A stretch of DNA of 64,000 nucleotides from Channa striata (lineage: Eukaryota; Chordata; Actinopteri; Anabantiformes; Channidae). The position numbers were made by a program, and so were the translations under genes. This document shows positions 10,901 through 24,303 of the stretch, in pieces. The stretch's first letter is position 1, and the number at the start of each line of letters is the position of its first letter. Where the stretch lies: positions 1,674,001 through 1,738,000 of the forward strand of contig CM065181.1 in assembly GCA_033026295.1 (NCBI GenBank), read 5' to 3'. The notes under the pieces are model-generated. The model was given only the letters and a program-made list of their open reading frames with translations, searched no databases and had not been told where the DNA came from.

Positions 10901-12860
10901 ATCTATTTTTGATACCTTTTTGTTTTTGTTTTGAGTCGGCCGCTGTAACAAAGTAATTACCTGTAAATGACCAATAAAGTATTATTCTATTGTTATTCTA
11001 TGCTGTTCAAAATAAAATAAAAAATCAAAAATAAATCAAAAAAATAAATAAATGCAGCTAAACTGAATTATATTAGTTTATATGCTTCTTATTTATACTG
11101 AACTTCTGTTGCCAAATTTCATCTTTTGTTGTTAGATTAGTGATAAATTCCAGTAAAGGTAGCAATAAAACTGGTAAATGTTTAACTTTTTGCAACCCCA
11201 GATCAGATCACATAGCAAGCTGAGGAGCAAAATCTTCTTTTATTCATATTGCATGAATGCATGTTTACATCCTCATCTGCTTTATGTACAGCTCAGACTC
11301 TTGCTGTGAACAACAGTGAAGATGCATCCCAGTGGAGGATGGTCTCGTTCTGTTTTGTACAGACTCTATATAGTTGGGGTGTTTTCTGTGTTTCACTCTC
11401 ATGGGAGAGTGAACAGGAAAAGACCCATTCAAGATTAAAACACCACTTGTTGTGTCACCCTTACCAAAGAGAACAGAAGGGATGGGGTGATCAGCATACT
11501 AAGTGTAGTGCCACAGTTAATGTGCCATGGCCTGCTGATTTAAGATGCCAAATGAATTATTTGTGTGGTTCTGACAGACTGTTAATGACAGGAGAGGTCA
11601 GATGCTGGGGGCACGGCAGGATTCAGCAGGACTCAGACACCCACTTCATTAATCTCAGCCAGATGATGTGCCCATACTGCTTCCTAAATAACCACAATCA
11701 GTGGACTGTAGAGACATTCGAGACCATGTCCTGCTGCACACCTGTTTCTTCGCTCAATTAGCAGTCATGTCTCGTAATGGTGACCTCACATTCCATCTGG
11801 CACATTTAGCCAAGTAGCTAATATGACACACTGTTTTGACAGTGCTGTGACCTTGATATAGATTCATCAGGTTTGCCTGCCACATGAAATTAATATTTAG
11901 AACAAAAGGAAGCTTATATCTTTAAAGGTGTCACCCTAGACAGACATAACAGAAAGATTTTATGCTCAACCGGATGAACACAGAAGATCCTTACAGACTA
12001 GTAAATGGTCAGTGCAGTCTCTTTGTTAGCTCTTTCCAGCTCATTTTAGCCGCTGTTGATAACTGAAATCCGGATTTTGTTGTTTAGCCATTCAAGGGCT
12101 AAAGCCATTCACTTTGGATGCAGAGGGCTCCTTTACATAATCGTGCTGAACTGTTTCAAGAAGTTTGAGGTCATGTCTTTTCCCTGTGGAACTCATTTTA
12201 CATTTCACAATAATGTTTCCATCACCATTATTCTTGGTAAAAATCAAAGTAATTGGAATATGTCCAGCTGTCCAATCTTCCCTGTCAGCTTTCTGCATAA
12301 TAGTGAGTTATGCAGAGTGACAAATACAAATATTTAATTTCAGCTTGTTGTCAGTCATTCAAATGATGACAACAATGTAACATTGCAATGATTTGTTTTC
12401 GGCTGGATTAACTATAGCATCAATGGCGCCATTAGCTGTAATCCTGTATACACTGTGCTAAATTTTTTTATGGTCTTGCTCATTTTTTACGTTACTTATG
12501 TCTGGCATTTATAGCAATTGACAATGTTGTGTTTAGTGGACTAACTTGTCTTTGTCCTAGTGAGCAAATAAGTCAAAATGAGCAAATTACAACAAAAAAA
12601 TGTATAGGCTTTTGAAAACAAACTGTACCTTCTACCCAACAACCTTCCTCTCTTAATGGAACAGTTAATGGCAGGTGATAAAGGAGCACAATTCGTCGAT
12701 GCGCTGTTTTGACAGTGCAGATCCCATACATGATGACTGACAAATTATAAATGAGTGGACGTGCATTGATGATATCATCATGATGTTGGAAGTGATGCAT
12801 AGGCACTTCTGCAAGAGTTTTATGCAACAGGAAAGCCTAGGAAGAAGTTCTTCCCTGTGG
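10901..12860. other. No feature recognised in intronic sequence
   Basis: Contains a 170-codon open stretch at 11249-11761 (+) with no family resemblance, low-complexity ATAAATAA near 11020-11050, and no clear repeat. Confidence 0.4.
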
Positions 12861-12889
12861 TCGTCGTCGTCGTCGTCATCATCATCATC
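12861..12889. repeat. Compound (TCG)n(TCA)n trinucleotide microsatellite
   Basis: Six TCG units pass into about four TCA units. The minus strand reads as poly-aspartate, which explains an otherwise odd acidic open frame there. Confidence 0.9.
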
Positions 12890-13139
12890 CCCCTCTGAGA
12901 CCAGATACTCTAACCATAAGTTAGAGTATATTCTAACCATACTGGCTATTTACCTGCAAATGTGTAAATTTGCAAGTTTTTAATTTATTTATATTTTATT
13001 CATATTTTATGTTTATATGTCAAATTCTTTACAGTTTCCTACTCTTGCATGGAGCATATGCTAAACAAAAAAGGAGTAATTGTCATCTTTTTAGTATGAA
13101 GGGACTCAAGTAATAGGACGTTATGAGAAGTTGCACTGG

Positions 13140-13560
13140 TAAGAAGGCTTTATTAGTAGAACGTACTGGAAAGGGAACAACACAAAATCACTCAGCAAAA
13201 GGAAGACTGCAAAAGCGAGGTAAAAAACAAAACCAAAAACAGTGAATAAGAACCTAAGAACTACAACTTGAGCTATGGACACACACAAAAAAAAAGCGAC
13301 AGGGCTGGTGAATTTAAAGAATCTAAAGTGACCAAAAACACAGGAGTGTGGAGAATAACATCAGTGGGTGACTAAGAAACTAAGCACAAAAGATAATTAA
13401 GGACACTTCATGAACTGATTTCAAAGAAACTAAGTGCGACAGAGCCATGGAGAATAGAATATGAACACACAGGGAATGACTGGGGGCAGGTATTACTGGG
13501 GAGGAGTGACCACAAGATAAAGGTCAGAGGAAGGAGGTAGAGCAGGATAGGGTCAATATT
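13140..13560. repeat. A-rich degraded interspersed repeat, class unknown
   Basis: Purine- and AC-rich sequence with motifs such as CAAAACCAAAAACAG, resembling in style the stretch at 38080-38800. It may be the minus strand of a non-autonomous element. I cannot assign a family. Confidence 0.35.
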
Positions 13561-14799
13561 ACAAGTTGACATTTAACGACTTAGCACTTTTCTTTGCAGG
13601 TCATCGTTTGCCACTGGGGCTTACACTATGTCACCATGTTACACTATTGGTCAAGAATGGTTTTAGAAACAAGACAATTTAAAGGTGTTGACTTGACCTC
13701 CGTATTCTGCAGATCTTTATTTAATGGAGCATCTATAGTGCTGAAAAAACAAGTCTGATGCAAACCTTTTCTATGAGGTCTTTGTTTTAGTGGACCCAAA
13801 AGAAACGCAGACAGAAGGAAATTAAGTTTCATTGAGGACTCAAGAGTGGAACAGAGGTGGTAATTGTAAGTGGTGAGAAGAAGGAGGATGGCTTTGATCT
13901 ATATCAGGACCTCCAGACTGGTTGGTATTGAAACAAGTGAAACATATTTGATTTTGATTAGCCAAAGAGTGAACTGGGGACAAAAGCGAAATCTATGAGG
14001 ACCGGTAAACTTTCATTACTCTACATAGCAAAACAGTGACCTACTAAATATTAGGCAGGTGGTCATAAAGTTACACACAGACAACAAGAAGTAATTACAC
14101 ACATTTATTACATCGCATATATTTCTCCTGTCCTCTCTCCGGACTTTCAGGGTTCACAATGACAAGGGCAGACTTCCGAATGCATGTGCAATACAGCTAT
14201 GTGTTCTCTTCATACCTCACATGGATGCTTTTATTACTGCTGTGATTTATTGGCCTGTCAAAGGCCTCTCTCCTCATCCTGCTGACACTTGAGAGGGTCA
14301 GTGCAGGTTAAGTGCCTTGCCTGAGGGCAGGAGTGCTGTGATCTGAGCTGCATTCAAATATCCAAGACCTCGCTGCTACCCACAAGGATGTACTGACTGC
14401 AGGTTCACTTTGTTCTGAGGAAGAAGTAAAATGCTGTTGGTAAATGGGGTGAAAAGAAAGTGCTACATGGTCATAGAAGGAGCATTCGCTCTAGTGCCCA
14501 CACTGGACAAGTTACACAGGTGCTAATTTTACTTCCACCTATCCATTACATTGCCATAATAAGTATTCACACCCCTTCATAGCTTGTAGTCTGATGTTCC
14601 AAAGGCTCAATTTAGATTTAACCAAGCACAGAACCTTCTTCCACTTGACTTCAGAGTCTCCCACGTGCCTTCTGACAAACTCTAGTTGTGAGATGAAAAA
14701 GCTTTTTTGCTTTTTTTTTCTGGCACTCCTACTAAGCTTTGACTGACAAAGGACCCAGGCAATAATTGCTGTATCTACAGTCTCTTCCATCTCAGCTAC
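13561..14799. other. No feature recognised in intronic sequence
   Basis: No coding or RNA gene signal seen. Confidence 0.4.
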
Positions 14800-14985
14800 T
14801 AAAGCTTGTATTTTAGAGGAGTCATCACAGTCACCAGTCCATCACAGGGCCACACAGAGACCACCCCAGGCACTTTAGAAAACGCATAACATAACGCATG
14901 CTTTCGGGTGGAAACCAGGAAACTCATGCTAGCACAGGAAGCACGGGGGGAACATGCAGATTCTGCACACAAAGGTAACAACATG
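14800..14985 (-). repeat. Degraded RTE-type 3' tail repeat, minus strand
   Basis: The reverse complement shows GCAGAATCTGCATGTTCCCC, a GGTTTCCACCCG segment, and GGCCCTGTGATGGACTGGTG. These match landmarks of the repeat at 7140-7520 and 46440-46812. The ATGG tail is not preserved. Confidence 0.55.
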
Positions 14986-17900
14986 AAGGTGGATGTGAGG
15001 GATTTGAAGGTTTTATTTTATTTGTGCAAATCGCAGTAGTCGGTCCAGCTGTCTACACTGCCCACATATTACCTTGTGTTTCGCTTAACAAGAACCAAAT
15101 TTTTTTTTTTACACTTTGTCAATTTTGGTGGGTATATGCCTGTAAAACCGTCGACAGAAAACCACTAAACCACATTTGTATGTAAAAGAGTAATAGATCA
15201 AGTAAACACTGTTGAAACAAATAATCTAGCTAAACTTACATCAGTACCATGTGAAAATAGTCCACAAAATTTTTAAAGTACTGTTTGTTCTTTTTAACTT
15301 TTAAGCAGTCAAAGTTATTTAATTTAAATTTAACAATTCACATAGTCCCATTGACTTCATAATATTCTTTGCAAGAGAGACCCTCCTAAGAAAAATCATT
15401 CATATAAGCAATATCAACTAACACAAAAATGGTGAAAACAATCATTAGATATATTAACAGAATAGACAACATATGAATAACATAACATAACACAAATAAC
15501 ATACGCACAAAGAATTATGCACATTCAGGGATAAATTGAGCTGGAGTGAGCTGGAGTGGAAGGCACCCAGCTCCGTCTCTTTTCACATCACAGTGTTGAC
15601 CTTTGTAGCTCAGATTCTTGCATATAGTATTGAGAGAGGAGTGGTGTGCGTTATGACTAACATAGGTTGTTTGATAACTTCCATAATAATTAAAATTATC
15701 AGCTGTATGCTCATACTCTTTACATTTCTCAGCATTTACTTACAGTTTCTACAGTTAAACAAACATTTCTACATTAATATCAACAGCATGAAACATCTTT
15801 AAACATGTAAGTGGGTCTATTATAAACCAGTAAGTCCAATTATAAATTGACAATTTATTGTACTCAAAAAAGTTACTGTGGAGCAAAGGTCGTAATTGTT
15901 CAAGAACCTTTTATTCCCAGGGAATGTCAGAGCGCTCCTCTACCAGGCTTGCACACATGGCTCATTAATTTGGTCTGAGTTTCACTTGTCGTTTGTACAG
16001 AGAATCTGTAGTTGACATATAACAAAACTGTGGCTCCATGAATCAGCCAGGTTAGTGTCACTGCGTTCTTGGACGAAATAACAAGCACCTGAGCGTCCCT
16101 TACTTTGAGTGTAGGCTCATTAAATATGAATATTTCATTTTATTTTGGGCTTGATAGAGATCAGGAGCATCTCTGATTACTGATAATAATGACCAGCACT
16201 GTCATCATTACCTTGAATAGACCAGTTCTCATTTTTTTAAGCAGTGCAAAGTGAGTTTTCTGTGTTGTTGGCTAAGAACAGAAATAATCATATTCATTTC
16301 AGAAGCAGCATTTCTACTATGAGCAATGAGCAATCTAACGTCTAACACCAAATGCACAGAGACAGGAGAATGGTGCTTGAAATGTAAATAAACTACTTTA
16401 ATACTTGATATAATAATTTTATATACTCTGCTTAAGTAATTATAATTTTAAGGTCCTTGTAGCATGCGTAACTAGAGTATCTTCGTTTTATTTGAGTAAT
16501 TTCCACCTTGCTACAATTTAAAGGGAAATATCTTCCATAAAGCTCATGCTGATGTATTATCAAAGGGGTTAAAATCAGCTCCATTGTTAGGCAAATTATC
16601 AGTTAAAATTTTTCCACACTTCTCCATTGAAAAGAAATTAGAACATATAAATCAACATGGAAATATCTATAAACAACACAAAATAAACAGTAACAACTGC
16701 ATCAATTATATTAAACATCAGAGACTAAATTATCAATGTTACTTTATTCAAAGGTGAATGGCATATTTTTTCCACACATGCCTGAGTACCAACAGAGATG
16801 GTAAACAAGTATAAAGGTTGAAGTAATAAAATCAGCCATAAGCAAGAATTTCATGTAAAGTTAGAGCAAAGGGAAAAACTGTTGAGCTCTCTTTTGAATA
16901 GTGTTTCCCTCTTTTTGCAAAGGTGCAGTAATAATGACAGCTACAATTATTAATATAAAATTGAATGTAGTTGTATTCTGGGATAATCTTGTGTGTCATC
17001 ACAGGCTGCCATTGCTTTGTCTTACAGATGAACACATCCTTTAAAAACAGTAAATATATTCTACCTAGAAGCAATATCATGTAAGCTAAGGACATCAGCG
17101 ACTCTGTAATTCTACTGTACAGTACTGTATGTGTCAGTACAGGCATTCAAACAGATACGTGCTACAGGAAAAAAATAAGCTCTTTAGGCAATACATAGTC
17201 ACTATAACCATGAGAAAATATAAAAGCCAGAAATAGCTGAACAGGTTCAGCCACATGCACACAGACAGTCAGGGAGATTAAAGTGTGCATGCACACATGG
17301 ATGCACTGAAGATCACATTAACATTACATTCAGTGGGAATGAACAGAGAGACCGACTGACCAGAGAGATGAGCTGGAAGGGAGAGAATGGAGATGGAAAT
17401 GGGTGAGAGGGCAAACGGGACAGTGGATGGATAGGGAAACAATTCAGCACAATAAGCATGAATGAGTGGGAAACAAACAAGGGGATTCTCAGCAAGATGG
17501 AGCTGAAAGGTAAAAGTCAGATAAGTGAGAATCAGAGGTATTTGATATAAAGAGTGCAGTATAATAAGAGATTGAATTTGATTCACTTATTGCTTCCAAT
17601 TAACTGGAGACCAGCTGCAGATGGATAAACCTGCAGAGAAGATGGCCATAAGCAGTCATGGTCAGCTACTGCTCCCCCTGGACAATGAAATGCATAGATT
17701 AACTTATAAAAACTGCAGCTCATCTGCAACTAGTCTGAGCTTCCTCCAGGACAATTTCATATGTAAGAGGAGGAGGCAGGAATAGAACCACCAACTCTGT
17801 AATTGCATACAGAGCATTTCCTCATCCCCACTTTGGCCATTTACACTACTGGCTATGATTATTTCCTAAACACTGACTGAAGCATGTTAAAATGAAACTT

Positions 17901-19004
17901 TTTATACATGGATCTGGAGAAATACACAAGTTACCCATAAGCAAATGAGAAGCCATGACTGACAACTGTGGTTTAAACAATGTTGAGCATCCAAGACACT
18001 GTATTCAGGTCTGAGAAGAATGCAGGGCTGAAAGTGACCAACTTCTCACATCAACCATAAAGAGCACCAGGCCTTAGCAGTTTTAGTTATTTATAACTTT
18101 TGATAGGCACAGCTGGTTTGTGTGGATTAGCCTGGTAGGAAGTCCTCCAGACCTGCCCTGCTTCCACATCCCGTCACATTTTTTACATTATATACGTTTC
18201 TTCACGGGTTTTGCACAAAGGCCGAGCTTGCCCAACATGCTCAAGACGATATCCATTGCAACTGGAGACTTTGTTAAAACGAAGTGAATGGTATTCTCAA
18301 ATGTGTGCATTCTATTGACCCTCACCTCGCAAGATAACTAAAGGTCAAAATGTACATTTTATATAGAAATAAAGCTCCCCCTCTTTTATAGGTAGTTATG
18401 GTCATATCATGTACAAGCATGCCTCTTCTTCTACCTTCAGGTCCCATCAGTCTGTGTTGCTCAGTGCACTGCACTTTATTACAGGAGAGACATTTCCCAT
18501 TCTCCATTGCATTTTATGTGAAAAGGTTGAATTAAATAAGACAACAGACATACAGTATGTTAATTATTTACAAGGTTCTACTCCTCCCAGGATTCATACA
18601 GAAGGAGGAACGAGTGCTCACGATGTAACATCACAGGTTGCTTCAACATCAGTGGAACCATTTGTGCCAATGCTTAGAACATCTGGTTTCAGTTACTTTG
18701 TGCTACACACTAAAGTTGAGGGAGTTGCCGAAAGAAATTAAATTGAAAAACCTGATCCAATTTGAAGATGACAGTGGTTTTCAGAGGCGTTCCTGAGCCC
18801 ATGCAGAGCATTTCTTATGTTCAGAAAAGTTTTTCCTTGTTATCTGAATACACATTTTATCTCAGCCTCTCTGAAAACAGGGTTTCTAGGTTCAATGTCT
18901 GCTTAACATCCTGAACTATAATGACATCTAACACTTTCCCCAAAACTACATATGCTATTCCTATTTCTACACATGATTTAAATTTGTTCCCAAACAATTA
19001 TGTT
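14986..19004. other. No feature recognised in intronic sequence
   Basis: AT-rich DNA. A degenerate AACAT/AACATA run lies near 15470-15500. No gene found. Confidence 0.4.
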
Positions 19005-19115
19005 CTAAGCTAGAGGTGGTTGTCCTATAAACTCAGGATTGGTTGGCATTGCAACACACGTTGAAGTGTTCTTGGGCAAGTCACTTACGTGTACGTGTAC
19101 GTTGAGTAAAAAAAA
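19005..19115 (+). repeat. SINE fragment (central part)
   Basis: AGTGTTCTTGGGCAAGTCAC and nearby bases match the middle of the tRNA-derived SINE at 29040-29267. Head and tail are largely lost. Confidence 0.4.
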
Positions 19116-20766
19116 AAAGAAGAAGCATAATTTCAAGAACTGTGTCTTAACAGACAAGGTAACTGTAGCAAGTATATTTACATGGACATGGTAACATTAT
19201 ATTTTTTAGTAAACAGGTATAAGTGGGTAAGCTTTTCCTCAGCCATGTTTTGTAAGACAGGTGAGTATTTTCAGGCTTTTAGCACAGTGAAGGTGGTGAT
19301 GACAAAACAATTTATCAAGAAATAAATTGAAACTAAGAGCTGCAGAGATTGACTGATCACAAACTACAAGTTAGAGCAGGCAGGTCAGGTGGAAAGAAGA
19401 AAACAGAAAAAGGAGTGTGTATGTGTGTCCGTGTGGTATAGTCTAATGAGGTGAGTGGAAGCAGCAGAGTGACTGGTAGGTAATTGAGGACAGAAAGGGA
19501 GAGCAGACAGAGAGCAGAGTGTGACACCAGGGACCAAGTCACAGATCATGACATTTAAGGGTTCATCACGCTTCCTGTGAAGGAGCCCTGCTCTCTCCTC
19601 ACTGTAGACATGTAGGAGAAAACAGAAGACTTTTTCAGTTTCACTATGTAAATGTCACACATTGTGTGTGTCTGAGTTCTTATTGGTTTCATGCTGTTGT
19701 TGGTCTTCATAAATACATTAGTTATTGGTCATAAGTTATTATATGTTGAGAACAATGAATATAAAAGTGTAGTAAAGATGTTTTTGACAAATTCTCAAAA
19801 GTGAAACTTATGGCAGTGAAAAGTTGTTCTAGCTTTTTTTAAAAATGACCAGAGTTATATAGTAACTTGGTACGGCTGGTACGGTAATAAGTACAGATCC
19901 AAAATGTATTGAATTCTACTTCCTTTACACCATTTTTTGCGCATATGTGTTTCCAACTTATATATTGAAGGTAGAGTTTTGATATAAGCATGAAAACCAT
20001 AAGAATAAACCTAAAGTCCTTTTTCACATGAGACCTGTCCCCACGTCTCTCACATTCAGCACAATGAGCTGAATGCAGCCTTCTCATTTCATCAGTAAAG
20101 TAATCCTTTTATCACTCCACCATGGAGTGCAGTCTCCACACACGCATTTGCTCAATTTGACACCAAATTGCATTTGTTCATACATTTCAAGACACAAATT
20201 ACATCAGCAGCAGTCACCAGCTCTCCCAGTGGTGAGTGGAAAACTTTCAATGCATTACACTGCAGTGGGAGGTGAAGTAAAAGCTGTGGCAGTGGCAGGC
20301 TGTGATGTCATCACCCAGCTGATTCCTCTATGGGCGAACATAAATTACACCTGCATTCTTGTTGCGTATTTTACAATAGGACACAACCACTGGAGGAAAA
20401 GCTAGTGATATAATTATAGTCTCCACAAACTCAGTCCCCAACCTGTTCTGTTGAACTGGAGTGTGAATTATGAGCAGCCGCTGCTTTCTAACACACCTGC
20501 TGTTTAAACCTTCTGTCCCCCCAAATTCTGATCAGCTCCTCCACACCCTCCTGTTTTCTCTTTGTCTCCCATTATCACCTCCCTCTCATCTTTCTCACAT
20601 ACACGTCCTAATCTCGTCTTCTCCCTCTTCTCCTCATCATCAGCTCACATGGGTAAAGGATTTTGTCCCTTTGTTCCCAAATCCCATTTTATTATTTTTA
20701 CCAGCTTTCATTTTCCCATTTTCCTGAATCTCTACAAAAAAGCGGTGAGAGCAAACCTGGCTCTAT
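19116..20766. other. No feature recognised in intronic sequence
   Basis: No coding match seen. Pyrimidine-rich stretches near 20500-20650 give open frames of low complexity only. Confidence 0.4.
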
Positions 20767-20806
20767 ATACATACAGTCTTTGTATGTATACAAAGACTGT
20801 ATGTAT
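20767..20806. repeat. Perfect 19-bp inverted repeat with 2-nt spacer
   Basis: Arms 20767-20785 and 20788-20806 are exact reverse complements around GT (20786-20787). The region could form a long hairpin or cruciform in DNA or pre-mRNA. Confidence 0.85.
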
Positions 20807-21654
20807 GTATTTGAAAATGGACAAATTTAGTTCAGGTACTACAGGGCTTTTAAACTATCCACTGTCACAATCAATTAAATCGTTACCAAAAACATTCAGC
20901 GTCACTACGTAAGAGATGATATCATTGGTTATGTACACGTTTAGTCAGTTGCAGGCTTCATTTCGTATTATTGCGTATTAGGTTAAAAGTAGAGATTTTT
21001 TTCTTTTTTTAACCAACAGAGTGAAACAAGAAATACTGTGAATATGCAGTATATAGAATTGGGCCACTATATTTCTGTGTAAACACGTATCCTGGTGTAA
21101 CCTGCACAGCTGCTTCAGCTCAGACATGTCTGGTGTGAATGACTTCTTTGCGGCCATTTCACAAATCACGATGTTTCCTCTACCATTGTTCATTGTTGGA
21201 CTGATATGCCCATCTTTTTCCCACTAAACCTAGTGCTGTGTGTTTCTTCAATCCTCAGAACAATACTGTGGACTGTGCAGTTTCAGGGTCCTCTTTCAAA
21301 ACTGTCAGGCTCGATGCAGTGTTTGTGTTGCTTTGTTTGCTCTGCTTTGTTGGAAACATCAGCTTTCTCTGTGGTGTCCAGATTGCATTAGGCTTTTTTT
21401 GGGGGGGGGTGGCTTCTTTTTGCATCATTGAGCATTCTGTGTTTTTAGATGTGCGTTTACAGTATTTCTGTAATATTTTCGTCTTACTGTGGATAGATAC
21501 AACTCTAAAAAAATTACAGTTTAATATTTTAAATAAACCTCTGACATTTGTATACTTGAACTTACTTACAGTGTTAAAATTGGATAATTTATTGGCATTT
21601 TTTATTATTATGTAGAATAATAAGAACAACCTTTATTTGTCACTGAGCACATAT
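20807..21654. other. No feature recognised in intronic sequence
   Basis: Overlapping open frames on both strands at 21238-21629 have no family resemblance and look like chance frames in T-rich sequence with a G9 run near 21400. Confidence 0.4.
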
Positions 21655-21885
21655 AAATGGTAATTGGTCTGCACTTATATAGCACCTTTCTACCTGTCGA
21701 TACTCAAAGCACTTTACATTGCCTCGTATTTACCCATTCGCCGATGGGGGAGCTGCTGTGTAGCTGGCCAACAGTCATCGAGAAAAACTAAGCAGGGGAT
21801 CAGTGTCTTGCTCAAGGACACTTTGACATGTGACCAGAGGGGCCGGGGATTGAACCAACAACTGAATGATTGGTGGACAACCACA
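21655..21885 (-). repeat. tRNA-derived SINE, minus strand
   Basis: In reverse complement it runs from GTCCACCAATCATTCAG through GGTTCAATCCCCGGC (a B-box-like sequence), GTCACATGTCAAAGTGTCC and GAGCAAGACACTGA, and ends in GCTATATAAGTGCAGACC. The same order is seen at 29040-29267 and 53330-53505. Confidence 0.75.
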
Positions 21886-21899
21886 TATACATTTTCACA

Positions 21900-22065
21900 T
21901 ATGTTACAGTACTATATTGCCTGTAGGTGTGAATGTGAGTGAGTGGTTGTCTATCTGCGCATGTCTCTCTGTGCTGGCCCTAAGGTACACTACACATCTG
22001 CCCAGGGTGGACCCCCCCTTTCTGCACCTCCCCAGATATGCAGTTGCAGATGATGGATAGATTTT
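21900..22065 (+). repeat. RTE-type 3' tail fragment
   Basis: TGCCTGTAGGTGTGAATG, a TGGTTGTCTATCTG segment, CCCAGGGTGGACCCC and GATGATGGATAGA match the 3' half of the repeat at 46440-46812. It abuts the SINE on its left and the RTE element on its right, making a cluster of insertions. Confidence 0.65.
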
Positions 22066-22073
22066 GTACATTA

Positions 22074-22090
22074 TGCATTGTTAATACCTA
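22074..22090. repeat. Target-site duplication, left copy (17 bp)
   Basis: TGCATTGTTAATACCTA is identical to 25142-25158. The pair brackets the RTE element exactly, as expected from target-primed reverse transcription. Confidence 0.9.
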
Positions 22091-22276
22091 CTACTTCTCT
22101 TTCGGCTTTTCCCATCAGGGGTCGCCACAGCGAATCGTCCTTTTCCACTTCACTCTATCCTGGGCATCTTCCTCTCTGACACCAGCTAACCTCATGTCCT
22201 CTGTTAGAACATCCATATATCTCCTCCTTGGTCGAACTCTCGCCCTCTTGCCTGGCAGCTCCATCTCCAACATCCT

Positions 22277-23113
22277 TCAACCAATATATTCACTGTCCCT
22301 CCTCTGCACATGTCCAAACCATCTCAGTCTGGCCTCTCTGACTTTGTTGCTAACGCAGACAACATGCTCTGTCCCTCTGATGAGCTCGTTCCTTATTCTG
22401 TCCAACCTTGTGACTCCTAAGAAGAACCTCAACATCTTCATCTCTGCTGCTTCCATCTCTGCCTCTTGTCTCTTTCTCACTGCTACTGTCTCTAACCCAT
22501 AGAGCAGAGCTGGTCTCACCACTGTCCTGTACACCTTTCCTTTGAGTCTTGCTGACACTCTTCTGTCACACAACACTCCTGACACTTTCCTCCACCCATT
22601 CCAACTCGCCTGCACTCGCCTCTTCACCTCTTTTCCACACTCCCCATCACACTGAACTGTTGACCCCAAGTACTTAAACTCCTGCACCTTCTTCACCTCA
22701 GCCCCCTGTAACCTCACACTTCTACCAGGATCCCTCTCGTTTACACACATGTATTCTGTCTTACTACGACTGACTTTCATGCCTCTTCTTTCCAGAGCAA
22801 ACCTCCACCTCTCCAGCTGTTCCTCCACCTGCTCTCTACTCTCACTGCAAATCACAATGTCATCTGCAAACATCATTGTCCAGGGAGATTCCTGTCTGAC
22901 CTCATCTGTCAACCTGTCCATCAGCATAGCAAACAAGAAGGGAGTCAAAACTGATCCTTGGTGTAGTCCCACCTCCACCTTGAACTCCTCTGTCTGACCT
23001 ACGGCACATCTCACCACCCTCATGCTCGTCTCATACATGTCCTGAACTACTCTGCCACTTCTCTCCCACATCCCTGATACAGTACCACAGCTCCTCCCTC
23101 GGCACCCTGTCAT
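22277..23113 (-). pseudogene. RTE copy A: reverse transcriptase catalytic part and C-terminus
   Basis: A 278-codon open segment contains VGLHQGSVLTPFLFAMLMD, the catalytic box FADDIVIC with both aspartates intact, then EYKYLGS-like thumb sequence (EFKYLGSTVQ). The C-terminal motif LRWFGHVQRRDSEYIG is typical of this clade. It is separated from the upstream part of the reverse transcriptase by a frameshift between 23113 and 23238. Confidence 0.88.
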
Positions 23114-23237
23114 ACGCCTCCTCTAAATCCACAAAGACACAATGCAGCTCCTTCTGATCCATCTGTACTTTTCCATCAACAACCAAAGCGAAAATGGCAT
23201 CAGTGGTGATCTTACGGGCATGAAACCATACTGCTGC

Positions 23238-24293
23238 TCACAAATCTCCATCTCCTTTCCTAAGCCTGGCTTCCACTACTCTTTCCCACAGCTTCATTGT
23301 GTGGCTCATCAGCTTTATCCCTCTGTAGTTGCTGCAGTTCTGCGTGTCACCCTTGTTCTTAAAGATCGGCACCAGAACGCTTCTCCTCCATTCCTCAGGC
23401 ATCTTCTCACTCTCTAGAATCCTGTTAAACAGACTTGTCAGAAACTTCACTGCTGTCTCTCCTAGACACTTCCACACCTCCACAGGTACGTCTTCAGGAC
23501 CAACAGCCTTTCCACTCTTCATCCTTTTCAGAGCCTTCCTCACCTCATCCTTTCTCATCTCTGCTGTTTCCCGCTCCACAACATCCACATCTTCCTCCCT
23601 TCTTTCCCTGTCATTTTCCTCAATCATCAGCTCCTTCCATCTTCTCTGCACACTCTCCTGGGTTGTTAGCACCTTCCCATCTCTGTCTTTAATCACCCTT
23701 ATCTGTTGCACATCTTTCCCATCCCTATCTCTCTGTCTGGCTATCTTGTACAAGTCCTTCTCTCCTTCCTTCGTGTCTAACCTGTCATACAGCTCATCGT
23801 AAGCTTTCTGTTTGGCCTTTGCCACCTCCCTCTTCACTCTGCGCTGCACTTCCTTGTACTCCTGTCTACTTTCTTCAGTCCTTTCTATATCCCACTTCCT
23901 TTTAGCCAACCTCTTCCTCCGGATGCAGTCCTGTACTTCCTCATTCCACCACCAAGTGTCTTTATCTCCTTTCCTCCTTCCAGATGACACACCAATCACC
24001 TTCCTACGTATTTCCCTGATTACCTCTGCTGTAGTTTCCCAGTAATCTGGGAACTCTTCCTGACCAAACAAAGCCTGTCTCAACATCTGCCTGAATTCCT
24101 CACAAGTTTCTTCATTCTTTAGCTTCCACCACTTGGTCTTCTTTTCTGTCTTTCCTCTCTTCTTCTTCCTGACCACCAGAGTCATCATCTTACATACCAC
24201 CATGCGGTGCTGTCTGGCTACACTCTCTCCTACCACCACTTTAAAGTCACTAACTTCTCTGAAATGACCTTGTCTACATAGGATGTAGTCCAC
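23238..24293 (-). pseudogene. RTE copy A: linker and N-terminal reverse transcriptase
   Basis: A 351-codon open segment begins with the end of the endonuclease (DYILCRQGHF). A highly basic linker rich in KRK and ERR follows, and then reverse transcriptase fingers with GPEDVPVEVWK and NCSNYRGIKLMSHTMKLWER. Compared with copy B it lacks a few residues around YFEELM, so it carries an in-frame deletion there. Confidence 0.87.
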
Positions 24294-24303
24294 CTGTGTA
24301 CTC

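Noticed and set aside
11249..11761. 170-codon open frame on the + strand
   Set aside because: Long for this DNA but with no domain, no repeated motif, no splice context and no match I recognise. One frame of this length by chance is not surprising across 64 kb and six frames.
12665..12940. Minus-strand frame with a poly-aspartate run
   Set aside because: The acidic run is just the (TCG)n(TCA)n microsatellite read in reverse.
21238..21629. Two frames of about 125 codons on opposite strands
   Set aside because: Low-complexity, T-rich sequence with no family resemblance on either strand.
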